In this document: positions 35,820 through 42,759 of the stretch, piece after piece
Position numbering within the stretch: the first letter of the stretch is position 1
Layout of the letters: the number at the start of each line of letters is the position of its first letter
From: Streptomyces sp. TLI_235
GTDB taxonomy: Bacteria > Actinomycetota > Actinomycetes > Streptomycetales > Streptomycetaceae
Direction: 5' to 3'
Assembly: GCA_002300355.1 (NCBI GenBank)
Contig: NSGV01000003.1
Span: 992,001 to 1,056,000, forward strand
Length of the DNA: 64,000 bases
Translations under genes and position numbers: made by a program
Notes under the pieces: model-generated
Seen by the model: the letters and a program-made list of their open reading frames with translations, nothing else
Told to the model about the DNA's origin: nothing
Database searches by the model: none

Positions 35820-35920
35820 GCCATCACCTTCTGCTCGTCCGCCGGCTCGGTGGCCCGGAAGGAGGCATCCCGGTCCCGGTGGGTGTCGGTTGGCGCCTGG
35901 AGCGCGGTGGTTGCGGACAA
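35816..35920 (-). CDS. Small coupled frame (34 aa) between hydrolase and SDR
   Basis: The hydrolase stop at 35932 is followed by AAAGG and TTG at 35920. This frame stays open for 34 codons and ends by overlapping the SDR start (ATGA). The predicted peptide is charged and not hydrophobic. It may simply carry ribosomes across the gap, or be a former N-terminal extension of the SDR. I recognise no family. Confidence 0.3.
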   Translation of the reverse strand: MSATTALQAPTDTHRDRDASFRATEPADEQKVMA

Positions 35921-35931
35921 CGGAGTGCCTT

Positions 35932-36783
35932 TCACGCGTTGCGGAACGTCTGGCGCTGGGTGCCCAGGCCGTCGATGGACAGCTCGACGGCGTCGCCCTC
36001 GCGCAGGTACGGGGTACCGGGCAGGCCGAGGGCCACGCCCGCCGGGGTGCCGGTGTTGATGACGTCCCCGGGGTTGAGCACCATGTACTGGCTCAGGTAC
36101 CAGACCAGGTGGGCGATGTCGAAGATCATGTTCTTCGTGTTGCCGTCCTGGCGCAGCTCGCCGTTGACGGCCAGGCGCAGGCCGAGCGCCTGCGGGTCGC
36201 CCACCTCGTCCGCGGTGACCAGCCAGGGGCCCATCGGGTTGAAGGTCTCGCAGGACTTGCCGAGGTCCCACTGCGCGGAGAACTCCAGCTGGAACTCCCG
36301 CTCGGAGACGTCGTTGCTGATCGTGTAGCCCGCGATGCAGTCCGCCGCGTCGGCGGGGTCGGCGAGGTAGCGGGCCTGGTGGCCGATCACGACGGCGAGT
36401 TCCACCTCCCAGTCGGTCTTCACCGAGCCGCGCGGGATCAGCACCTCGTCGTACGGGCCGACCACGGTCGCCGGGTCCTTCATGAAGACCACCGGGCGGG
36501 CGGGGATGGCAGCTCCGGTCTCCTCCGCGTGGTCACGGTAGTTGAGACCGACGCACACCACCTTGCCCGGCCGGGCCACGGGCGCGCCGATCCGCAGACC
36601 GGCCGGGTCGATCTCGGGCAGTTGGCCGGCGGCCAGCGCCGCCCTGGCCCGGTCGATCCCGCCGGACGCGAGGAACGCACCGTCGATGTCGCCGATCAGC
36701 CCCGCGAGGGCGAATACGCGTCCGTCCTCGCCGCGGACTGCCGGGACTTCCTTGCCCGGTGCCCCGATCCGAAGCAGCTTCAT
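35932..36783 (-). CDS. Fumarylacetoacetase-family hydrolase, probable 2,4-diketo-3-deoxy-L-fuconate hydrolase
   Basis: Cleaves 2,4-diketo-3-deoxy-L-fuconate to pyruvate and L-lactate (inference; known role of this FAH group in the fucose route). It is 283 aa with the short N-terminal domain and the FAH fold: CVGLNYRDHAEE, metal ligands in DWEVELAVVIG and ISNDVSEREFQ, then GDVINTGTPAGVALG. The ATG at 36783 opens unit B, with CATCGGATG-type palindromes in the promoter. The co-operonic LutABC would consume the lactate product, which is a strong contextual argument for this substrate. Confidence 0.87.
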   Translation of the reverse strand: MKLLRIGAPGKEVPAVRGEDGRVFALAGLIGDIDGAFLASGGIDRARAALAAGQLPEIDPAGLRIGAPVARPGKVVCVGLNYRDHAEETGAAIPARPVVFMKDPATVVGPYDEVLIPRGSVKTDWEVELAVVIGHQARYLADPADAADCIAGYTISNDVSEREFQLEFSAQWDLGKSCETFNPMGPWLVTADEVGDPQALGLRLAVNGELRQDGNTKNMIFDIAHLVWYLSQYMVLNPGDVINTGTPAGVALGLPGTPYLREGDAVELSIDGLGTQRQTFRNA

Positions 36784-36801
36784 GTCGAACTCCTATCAAG
36801 A

Positions 36802-36870
36802 CATCGGATGAATCTACGGCGTGCCGACATAGAAGTCGGGGCCGGATCAACACAAGGGGGTCATCCGATG
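36802..36870. promoter_or_regulatory. Paired operator-like sites in the unit B promoter
   Basis: CATCGGATGA at 36802-36811 and TCATCCGATG at 36861-36870 are exact reverse complements 49 bp apart. Each core CATC(G/C)GATG is itself a 9-bp palindrome, as expected for a dimeric GntR-type regulator. The regulator may be the FadR-type protein encoded at the end of unit B. Confidence 0.6.
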
Positions 36871-36976
36871 TTTCATCGCCCCACTTGCTCTACTTACCCT
36901 CGTTCGACCCCGTCAAGGCCCTGTCAGGGCCTTCCCCGTGCCGATACACCAGATGAATTCCCCTGCCAGGAAACCG

Positions 36977-37975
36977 TCAGGTAGCGCCGGAGCCCGAGCT
37001 CGGTACGTCCGCTCTGATCAGGCCTTCGGCCCGGAGGTGGTCCCAGAGGTCTCCGGGGACGGGCCGGCGGTGGAGCTCCGCGTTGCGTTCGACCTGTTCG
37101 GCGGTCCGCACGCCCAGGGTGACGTTGACGACGGCGGGATGGGTGTACGGGAAGGCGATGGCGGCGGCGGGCAGGGTGGTGCCGTGCTGCTCACAGACGT
37201 CGGCGATGGCCTTCGCCCGCTGGACGAGGTCCGCCGGGGCGTCCTGGTAGTCGTACTTCATGCCGGGCCTGGGCCTGTCGCGGGAGAGCAGGCCGGAGTT
37301 GAACACGCCGACCGCGACGACGCTCTTGCCCAGCTCCTGCACCGCGGGAAGGACGTCGTCCAACGCCGACTGGTCGAGGAGGGTGTAGCGCCCGGCGAGC
37401 ATCACCACGTCGGCGGCGGTCTCGCGCAGGAAGCGGGCCAGCATCGCCGACTGGTTCATGCCGACACCGATGGCACCGACCACTCCCTGGTCACGCAGGT
37501 CGGCGAGCGCGGGCATGGCCTCCTCGGCGGCCTGCTGCCAGTGGTCGTCGGGGTCGTGCAGGTAGACGATGTCCAGGCGGTCCAGGCCCGTGCGCCGGAG
37601 CGTCTCCTCGATGGAGCGGAGCACCCCGTCACGGCTGAAGTCCCACTGGCGGCGGAGGTCGTCGCGGACGACGAAGCCCTCGGTGTCGACCCCGCACGGC
37701 TGCTCGTTGGGGACGAGCAGCCTGCCCACCTTCGAGGAGATGACGTACTCGTCCCGGGGGCGGACCTGAAGAGCGTCGCCGAGGCGCTGCTCGGAGAGTC
37801 CGAGACCGTAGTGCGGTGCGGTGTCGAAGTAGCGGATGCCGGCGCCCCAGGCCGCGTCGATGGCGGCCGCCGCGTCGAAGCTCGGGGTGACGCGGTACAG
37901 GTTGCCGATCACCGAGGCGCCGAAGCCGAGCTCGGTGACCGCGACCGGCGTGTTCTGGATCTTCCGGAGGCGCAA
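36977..37975 (-). CDS. Aldo/keto reductase, L-fucose/aldose dehydrogenase type (unit C)
   Basis: A 332-aa AKR with GFGASVIGNLY, RYFDTAPHYGLGLSEQRLG, SSKVGRLLVPNE, YLHDPDDHWQQA and VGVFNSGLLSRD. It is the close paralogue of the product of 18351-19379 and sits in the same relative place, after the KduD cassette. The start is TTG at 37975, preceded by GGGGAG. The upstream KDG kinase frame runs 67 bases into it, which is unusual. It ends unit C and no clear terminator is seen. It probably oxidises L-fucose or D-arabinose-like sugars. Confidence 0.87.
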   Translation of the reverse strand: MRLRKIQNTPVAVTELGFGASVIGNLYRVTPSFDAAAAIDAAWGAGIRYFDTAPHYGLGLSEQRLGDALQVRPRDEYVISSKVGRLLVPNEQPCGVDTEGFVVRDDLRRQWDFSRDGVLRSIEETLRRTGLDRLDIVYLHDPDDHWQQAAEEAMPALADLRDQGVVGAIGVGMNQSAMLARFLRETAADVVMLAGRYTLLDQSALDDVLPAVQELGKSVVAVGVFNSGLLSRDRPRPGMKYDYQDAPADLVQRAKAIADVCEQHGTTLPAAAIAFPYTHPAVVNVTLGVRTAEQVERNAELHRRPVPGDLWDHLRAEGLIRADVPSSGSGAT

Positions 37976-39048
37976 GAGGTGCTCCCCTGTCGGTGCGGGT
38001 GGAGACGCCGGTCAGCGTCTGACGGCACGGAGGCACCCGCGATCAGTGCCTCGACCTCGCCGATCGAGGCCATGGCGACGTCACCGGGCGTCGTCATGGT
38101 GAGGGCGCCGAGGGCCGTGCCGTAGGCGAGGGCGCGCTCCAGATCGGCACCGGCGAGCAGGCCGTGAATCAGGCCGGCGGCGAAGCCGTCACCGGAGCCG
38201 ATGCGGTCCAGGACGTGCAGTCCGGGCATCGAGGGGCCGAGGACGTGGCCGGTCTTCGCCGACCACGCGGCCGAGCTCCAGTCGTTCACCCCGGCCGAAG
38301 GGACCTCGCGCAGGGTCGTCGCCAGTACCCGTGCCTCGGGGAGCAGGCCGGCCACCGAGGCGAGTGCGTCCGGCACCTCGTCGGCGCTGAAGCGGTCGGC
38401 GCCGGGACGGCTGCCGGCCATCCCCAGCGCGCCCACGATGACGTCGGCGTGCCGGGCGAGCCGCAGGTCGGCCTCGCGGGCCCGCTCCAGCCCGCCCCGG
38501 CCGGCCCACAGGCTCGGGCGGTAGTTGGGGTCGTACGAGACGGTGAGACCGTGGCGCCGGGCGGCCGTCATCGCCTCCTCGGCGACGTCGACGGTGGTGT
38601 CGGACAGGCCGGCGAAGATGCCGCCGGTGTGGAACCAGCGCACGCCCGCCGCGAAGACCGCGTCCCAGTCGACGTCCCCTGTGCGCAGCTGGGACGCGGC
38701 GGTGTGGGCGCGGTCGCTGACACCGAGCGCGCCGCGGATGCCGAAGCCCCGCTCGACGAAGTTCAGGCCGTTGCGCGCGGTGCGGCCGATGCCGTCGTCG
38801 GGCACCCAGCGGATCAGCGAGGCGTCGACACCGCCCTGCAGGATCAGGTCCTCGACGAGCCGGCCCACCGCGTTGTCGGCGAGCGCGGTGACGACGGCCG
38901 TGTGCAGGCCGAAGCAGCGGCGCAGCCCGCGCACGACGTTGTACTCGCCGCCCCCTTCCCACACACGGAAGGTGCGGGCGGTGCTGATCCGTCCCTCCCC
39001 CGGGTCGAACCGCAGCATGACCTCGCCGAGCGCCACCACATCGGTCAC
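37909..39048 (-). CDS. kdgK: 2-keto-3-deoxygluconate kinase (PfkB family), with an abnormal C-terminal tail
   Basis: Phosphorylates 2-keto-3-deoxygluconate to KDPG. The GTG at 39048 overlaps the eda stop (GTGA). The PfkB fold shows VVALGEVMLRFDPGEG, EGGGEYNVVRGLRRCFG, DPNYRPSLW, and the anion-hole/catalytic-base motif DRIGSGDGFAAGLIHG. The natural end is expected near GEVEALIAG. Here the frame runs on for about 40 Arg/Ser-rich residues and 67 bases into the next gene, as if the original stop had been lost when the AKR gene was joined behind it. The catalytic part (about 335 aa) is complete, so activity is likely. Confidence 0.85.
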   Translation of the reverse strand: MTDVVALGEVMLRFDPGEGRISTARTFRVWEGGGEYNVVRGLRRCFGLHTAVVTALADNAVGRLVEDLILQGGVDASLIRWVPDDGIGRTARNGLNFVERGFGIRGALGVSDRAHTAASQLRTGDVDWDAVFAAGVRWFHTGGIFAGLSDTTVDVAEEAMTAARRHGLTVSYDPNYRPSLWAGRGGLERAREADLRLARHADVIVGALGMAGSRPGADRFSADEVPDALASVAGLLPEARVLATTLREVPSAGVNDWSSAAWSAKTGHVLGPSMPGLHVLDRIGSGDGFAAGLIHGLLAGADLERALAYGTALGALTMTTPGDVAMASIGEVEALIAGASVPSDADRRLHPHRQGSTSCASGRSRTRRSRSPSSASAPR

Positions 39049-39674
39049 GGCGTACCCACCTCCACGGCCTCGGCCGTCAGGCGGCGGATCTCCGGGTAGG
39101 CCCCGCTGTCCAGGTGGGCGGGCGTCGCCATCCAGCTGCCGCCGACGGCGAGGACCGATGGCTCGGCGAGGTAGCCGGCCAGCTGCTCGGCGCCGATCCC
39201 GCCGGTCGGCACGAAGCGCACTCCCGGGAAGGGCGCTGCGAGCGCGCGGAGCGCCCGCAGGGCGCCGAGCGGCTCGGCGGGGAAGAGCTTGACGGTGGTG
39301 ATGCCGGCCCGCAGGGCACGCATCAGCTCGGTGGCGGTGGCGATGCCGGGCACCACGGGCACCTTCAACTCCCGGCACTTGGCGACGACTTCCTCGTCGA
39401 AGCCGGGAGAGACGACGAAGTCGGCCCCGGCCGCCACCGCACGTTCCGCCTGCTCGGGGTTGAGGACCGTGCCGGCACCGACGGCGAGGCCGCCGTGGGC
39501 CGCCATCGCCTTGAGCACCTGCTCGGCGTCCGGGGTACGGAAGGTGACCTCAGCACACCGGGCGCCGCCGGCCGCGAGCGCGTCGGCCAGCGGGGCGGCC
39601 GTGGCGGGTTCGCGCACGATCAGCACCGGCATGATGCGGGCTCCGTCCAGGACGGCGGCCAGGTCGGTGGTCAT
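39045..39674 (-). CDS. eda: 2-keto-3-deoxy-6-phosphogluconate aldolase
   Basis: Splits KDPG to pyruvate and glyceraldehyde 3-phosphate. It is 209 aa, class I aldolase barrel: PVLIVREPATAAPLADAL, the Glu in CAEVTFRTPDA, GAGTVLNPEQA, VVSPGFD, Schiff-base Lys in TTVKLFPAEPLG, and VPTGGI. The ATG at 39674 overlaps the KduD stop and its own stop overlaps kdgK, so kduD-eda-kdgK are tightly coupled. The inverted repeat ends 22 bases into this gene. The corresponding gene beside copy A is reduced to a scar. Confidence 0.92.
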   Translation of the reverse strand: MTTDLAAVLDGARIMPVLIVREPATAAPLADALAAGGARCAEVTFRTPDAEQVLKAMAAHGGLAVGAGTVLNPEQAERAVAAGADFVVSPGFDEEVVAKCRELKVPVVPGIATATELMRALRAGITTVKLFPAEPLGALRALRALAAPFPGVRFVPTGGIGAEQLAGYLAEPSVLAVGGSWMATPAHLDSGAYPEIRRLTAEAVEVGTP

Positions 39675-40432
39675 CGGCCGAGCCATCCGCCGTCGACGGG
39701 GAGGACGGTGCCGTGGATGTAGGCGGCGGCGTCGGAGGCGAGGAAGACGGTGGCGCCGGCGAGGTCGTCGGCCCGGCCCCAGCGGCCGGCCGGGATCCGT
39801 TCCAGGATCGCCTTGCTGCGCACCGGGTCGGCCTGCAGCGCCTGGGTGTTGTCGGTGGCGATGTAGCCGGGTGCGATGGCGTTGACGTTGACGCCGCGCC
39901 CGGCCCATTCGTTGGCCAGCGCCTTGGTCAGACCGGCGACGCCGTGCTTGGCGGCGGTGTAGCCGGGGACCGTGATGCCGCCCTGGAAGCTGAGGAGCGA
40001 CGCGGTGAAGATGATCTTCCCGTGGCCGCGGGCGACCATCGCCGCGCCCACCGCCCGGGACAGCGCGAACTGGGCGCTCAGGTTGACCTGGAGCACCTGG
40101 TCCCAGTCGGCGTCCGGGTGTTGGGCGGCGGGTGCGCGGCGGATGGTGCCGGCGTTGTTGACCAGGATGTCCACCGGCCGTTCGCGGCCCGCGAGGTCCG
40201 TGCCCAGGGCGCGGACGGCGTCCGGGTCGGCGAAGTCGGTGCGGATCGCCTCGAAGGTGCGGCCCGCGGCCAGCACGTCCTTCTCGACGTCGCTGCCGGT
40301 GTCCTCCAGGTTGGCGCTGACGCCGATGACGTCCGCGCCGGCCTCGGCCAGGGCGCGGGCCATGGCCCGGCCGATGCCGCGCCGGGCGCCGGTGACGACG
40401 GCGAGCCGGCCGGTCAGGTCGAAGGCGGTCAT
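39671..40432 (-). CDS. kduD: 2-dehydro-3-deoxy-D-gluconate 5-dehydrogenase-like SDR (KduD), copy B
   Basis: Protein identical to copy A at 17481-18242 (253 aa; TGARRGIG, YTAAKHGVAG, SLLSFQGGI). Here it keeps its expected partners: KDPG aldolase and KDG kinase follow with overlapping start and stop codons. This gives a complete route from diketo-deoxygluconate to pyruvate and triose phosphate. This is probably the ancestral setting of the gene. The single silent difference from copy A is at 39932. Confidence 0.87.
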   Translation of the reverse strand: MTAFDLTGRLAVVTGARRGIGRAMARALAEAGADVIGVSANLEDTGSDVEKDVLAAGRTFEAIRTDFADPDAVRALGTDLAGRERPVDILVNNAGTIRRAPAAQHPDADWDQVLQVNLSAQFALSRAVGAAMVARGHGKIIFTASLLSFQGGITVPGYTAAKHGVAGLTKALANEWAGRGVNVNAIAPGYIATDNTQALQADPVRSKAILERIPAGRWGRADDLAGATVFLASDAAAYIHGTVLPVDGGWLGR

Positions 40433-41472
40433 GCGCTCGCTCCCCGGGTGTCGTCGGTGCAGTCCACGAGGATCTTCATCACGTCGCCGCCGCCCTCCAG
40501 GGCCTCGAACGCCGCCGGGGCCTCGGCGAGCGGCACCACCTTGCTGATCAGCCGGTCGGCCGGGATCGTGCCGTCGGCGACCAGCGCCACCGCCTTCTCG
40601 AAGTCGGATCGGTCGTACAGGCGGGCGCCCACCAGGGTGAGTTCGCGCCAGAAGAAGCGGTGCAGGTTGATCTCGCGAGGCCGCGGGTGGATCGCCACCA
40701 GGCACAGCCGGCCGCGCACGCCCAGCACCTCCACCGCGGTGTCGACGCCGGCCGCCGCGCCGGAGACCTCGAACGCGACGTCCGCGCCCGCGCCGCCGGT
40801 CCACTCCCACGCCGCCTCGACGACGTTCTCGGCCGCCGGGTCCCAGGTGACCAGGCCCGACTCCTCGGCCAGCTTCCGCCGGTGGGCGCTCAGCTCCACC
40901 ACCCGGACCTCGGCCCCGCCCGCCCGCGCCACCAGCGCGATCAGGATCCCGACCGGACCGCCGCCCACGACGACGACCCGCTCACCGGCCCGCACCTCGG
41001 CCCGGCCGACGTCGTGCACGGCCACCGCGGTGGGCTCCACCAGCGCGGCCCGGTCCAGCGCCAGCGACTGCGGCAGCCGGACCAACGTGTCGGCGGGGAC
41101 CGCCCAGCGCTGCTGCATCGCACCCGGCGAGTCGATACCGATGAAGTCCAGGTTCTGGCAGACGTGCTGGTGGCCGTTGAGGCAGGCCGGGCAGGTGCCG
41201 TCCCAGGCCAGCGGCATCACCGTCACCGCGTCCCCGGGCTGCCAGCCCTCCACCCCGGCACCGACCCGCACCACCCGCCCGGCCATCTCATGGCCCAGCA
41301 CCGCCGGCGCGGCCACCCGCGCATCCATGTCGCCGTGGAAGATGTGCAGATCCGTGCCACAGATCCCCACATACGCGGGAGCCAGCAGCACCTCGCCCGG
41401 ACCGGGCTCGGACGGCTCCACCGGAGCCGTGTCCAACGTCCGGGCAGCCGTGTAACGGACAGCAAGCGTCAT
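40429..41472 (-). CDS. Zinc-dependent medium-chain dehydrogenase, copy B
   Basis: Protein identical to copy A at 16441-17484 (347 aa; CGTDLHIFHGD, GHEMAGRV, VVVGGGPVGI). Its start overlaps the lactonase stop by ATGA, as copy A overlaps fucU. The neighbours here (lactonase, mutarotase, KduD, KDPG aldolase, KDG kinase) suggest an oxidation of a sugar acid or deoxy-keto acid. The exact substrate is not evident from sequence. Confidence 0.85.
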   Translation of the reverse strand: MTLAVRYTAARTLDTAPVEPSEPGPGEVLLAPAYVGICGTDLHIFHGDMDARVAAPAVLGHEMAGRVVRVGAGVEGWQPGDAVTVMPLAWDGTCPACLNGHQHVCQNLDFIGIDSPGAMQQRWAVPADTLVRLPQSLALDRAALVEPTAVAVHDVGRAEVRAGERVVVVGGGPVGILIALVARAGGAEVRVVELSAHRRKLAEESGLVTWDPAAENVVEAAWEWTGGAGADVAFEVSGAAAGVDTAVEVLGVRGRLCLVAIHPRPREINLHRFFWRELTLVGARLYDRSDFEKAVALVADGTIPADRLISKVVPLAEAPAAFEALEGGGDVMKILVDCTDDTRGASA

Positions 41473-42371
41473 CGTGATTCCCGAGTCTCTTCGGTACGGG
41501 TGAGGCGGTAGAAGGCGGTCGCGGTGCCCGCGAGAATCGCCGAGGTCTCGTCGGCGGAGCACCCGTCGAGCAGTTCGTGCACAGTGGCGGCCCAAAGGTT
41601 CCAGCCGCCCGCGAGGTTCGCCACCGGCCAGTCCGAGCCGAACATCAGCCGCTCGGGGCCGAAGGCGCTCAGCAGGACGTCCCACACCGGCCGGATGTCG
41701 ACGATGGTCCACCAGTCGTGGTCGGCCTCGGTGATCAGCCCGGACACCTTGCAGACCACCTGGGGATGCCCGGCCAGCCGGCGCAGCCGGCTCTCCCACT
41801 CCCTCAGTTCGCCGCCGGCGATATCCGGCTTGCCCGCGTGGTCGAGCACCTGGGGCAGGCCGGGGAAGCGCTCGGCCAGCCGGATCGCCTGGTCGAGCTG
41901 GTGGCTGCGCACCAGCACGTCGTAGCCCAGCCCTCGCTTCTCGACCGCCGCCAGGCCGCGTCCGACCTCGGCCCGCTGCAGCCACTCGGGGTCGGACTCG
42001 CCCTGGACCAGGCTGCGCAGCGAGCGGAGGTAGCTGCCGCCCGGTCCGGCGAGCAGCCGGTCGAGGTCGTCGCCGACCCCGGGGGACGTGAGGTCCACCC
42101 AGCCGACTACGGCGTCGATCAGCGGCTCCTGTGCGGCGAGCGCGAGCAGGTCCTCGGTCTCGGGCACGTCCGGGATGCACTGCACGACCACCGTGCTGTG
42201 CAGCCGGCGGCCAGCCACCTCCTGGGTGGCGGTGGCGCGCAGGTCGTCCGGGGTGAAGGTGCGGCGGATCGATTCCAGGCCGGGCTCGTCGAGCCACGAC
42301 TGCGGGCGCTGGGCCAAGTCCCACAGGTGGTGGTGGGCGTCGATGAGCACGGGCGGCTGGGTGGAGGTCAC
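41469..42371 (-). CDS. Amidohydrolase-family sugar lactonase, probable L-fucono-1,5-lactonase
   Basis: Hydrolyses the lactone made by the aldose dehydrogenase to the aldonate. It is 300 aa, Amidohydro_2/COG3618 type: metal-binding IDAHHHLWDLAQ, PQVLDHAGKPD, VCKVSGLITE, and FGSDWPVANL with the conserved Asp. Members of this group next to L-fuconate dehydratase or cog3254 mutarotase genes are known L-fuconolactonases. The last residues (EETRESR) fall inside the inverted repeat. The stop overlaps the MDR gene. A gap of 37 bp separates it from the mutarotase upstream. Confidence 0.85.
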   Translation of the reverse strand: MTSTQPPVLIDAHHHLWDLAQRPQSWLDEPGLESIRRTFTPDDLRATATQEVAGRRLHSTVVVQCIPDVPETEDLLALAAQEPLIDAVVGWVDLTSPGVGDDLDRLLAGPGGSYLRSLRSLVQGESDPEWLQRAEVGRGLAAVEKRGLGYDVLVRSHQLDQAIRLAERFPGLPQVLDHAGKPDIAGGELREWESRLRRLAGHPQVVCKVSGLITEADHDWWTIVDIRPVWDVLLSAFGPERLMFGSDWPVANLAGGWNLWAATVHELLDGCSADETSAILAGTATAFYRLTRTEETRESR

Positions 42372-42408
42372 GGGAGGCTCCGGGTGGGGTCGGTCTGGAG
42401 TGGGCGGG

Positions 42409-42759
42409 TCAGTCGGCGGTGGGCTGCTCGCCGGGCTCGCTCAGGTGCCAGACCTCGGGAAGGTTCGTCCACTGGCGGGAGTCGCCCCGGTCCGGGAAGG
42501 GCTCCTGGCAGGGGTCGGTGTGCGTCCACCACTCCTGGGTCACCGGGTCGGCCTCGAGCTCCGCGATGTCGGCGTCGAAGTCCTCGCCGTGGTACTCGTA
42601 GTACGCGAACAGCACGTCGCCGTGGAGGTAGATGCTGTAGTTGCGGATGTTCGCCCGGTGCAGCGCCGCCTCGACCCCGGGCCACACGGCGGAGTGGAGT
42701 TCCAGGTACTCCTCGCGGTGCTCGGGCCGGAGCTTGATGGTCTGAGCGAAGCGCTTCAT
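42409..42759 (-). CDS. rhaM: L-rhamnose/L-fucose mutarotase (RhaM family)
   Basis: A 116-aa dimeric alpha/beta barrel-type mutarotase (COG3254). It shows MKRFAQTIKLRPEHREEYLE, IRNYSIYLHGDVLFAYYEYH with the catalytic-type His and Tyr, and a Trp-rich end (QEWWTHTDPCQEPF). The family acts on L-rhamnose and, in non-phosphorylating fucose clusters, on L-fucose. The window therefore has two unrelated mutarotases (this and FucU). It overlaps the upstream 666-aa gene by ATGA. Confidence 0.88.
   Translation of the reverse strand: MKRFAQTIKLRPEHREEYLELHSAVWPGVEAALHRANIRNYSIYLHGDVLFAYYEYHGEDFDADIAELEADPVTQEWWTHTDPCQEPFPDRGDSRQWTNLPEVWHLSEPGEQPTAD

Larger units (their letters stand above)
39653..41492 (-). 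repeat. Large inverted repeat, copy B (1,840 bp)
   Basis: Reverse complement of 16421-18260 with one detected base difference (39932). The 21.4 kb between the copies would be flipped by recombination between them. The repeat ends coincide with coding sequence on both sides, with no transposase, target duplication or terminal inverted repeat. Confidence 0.92.
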
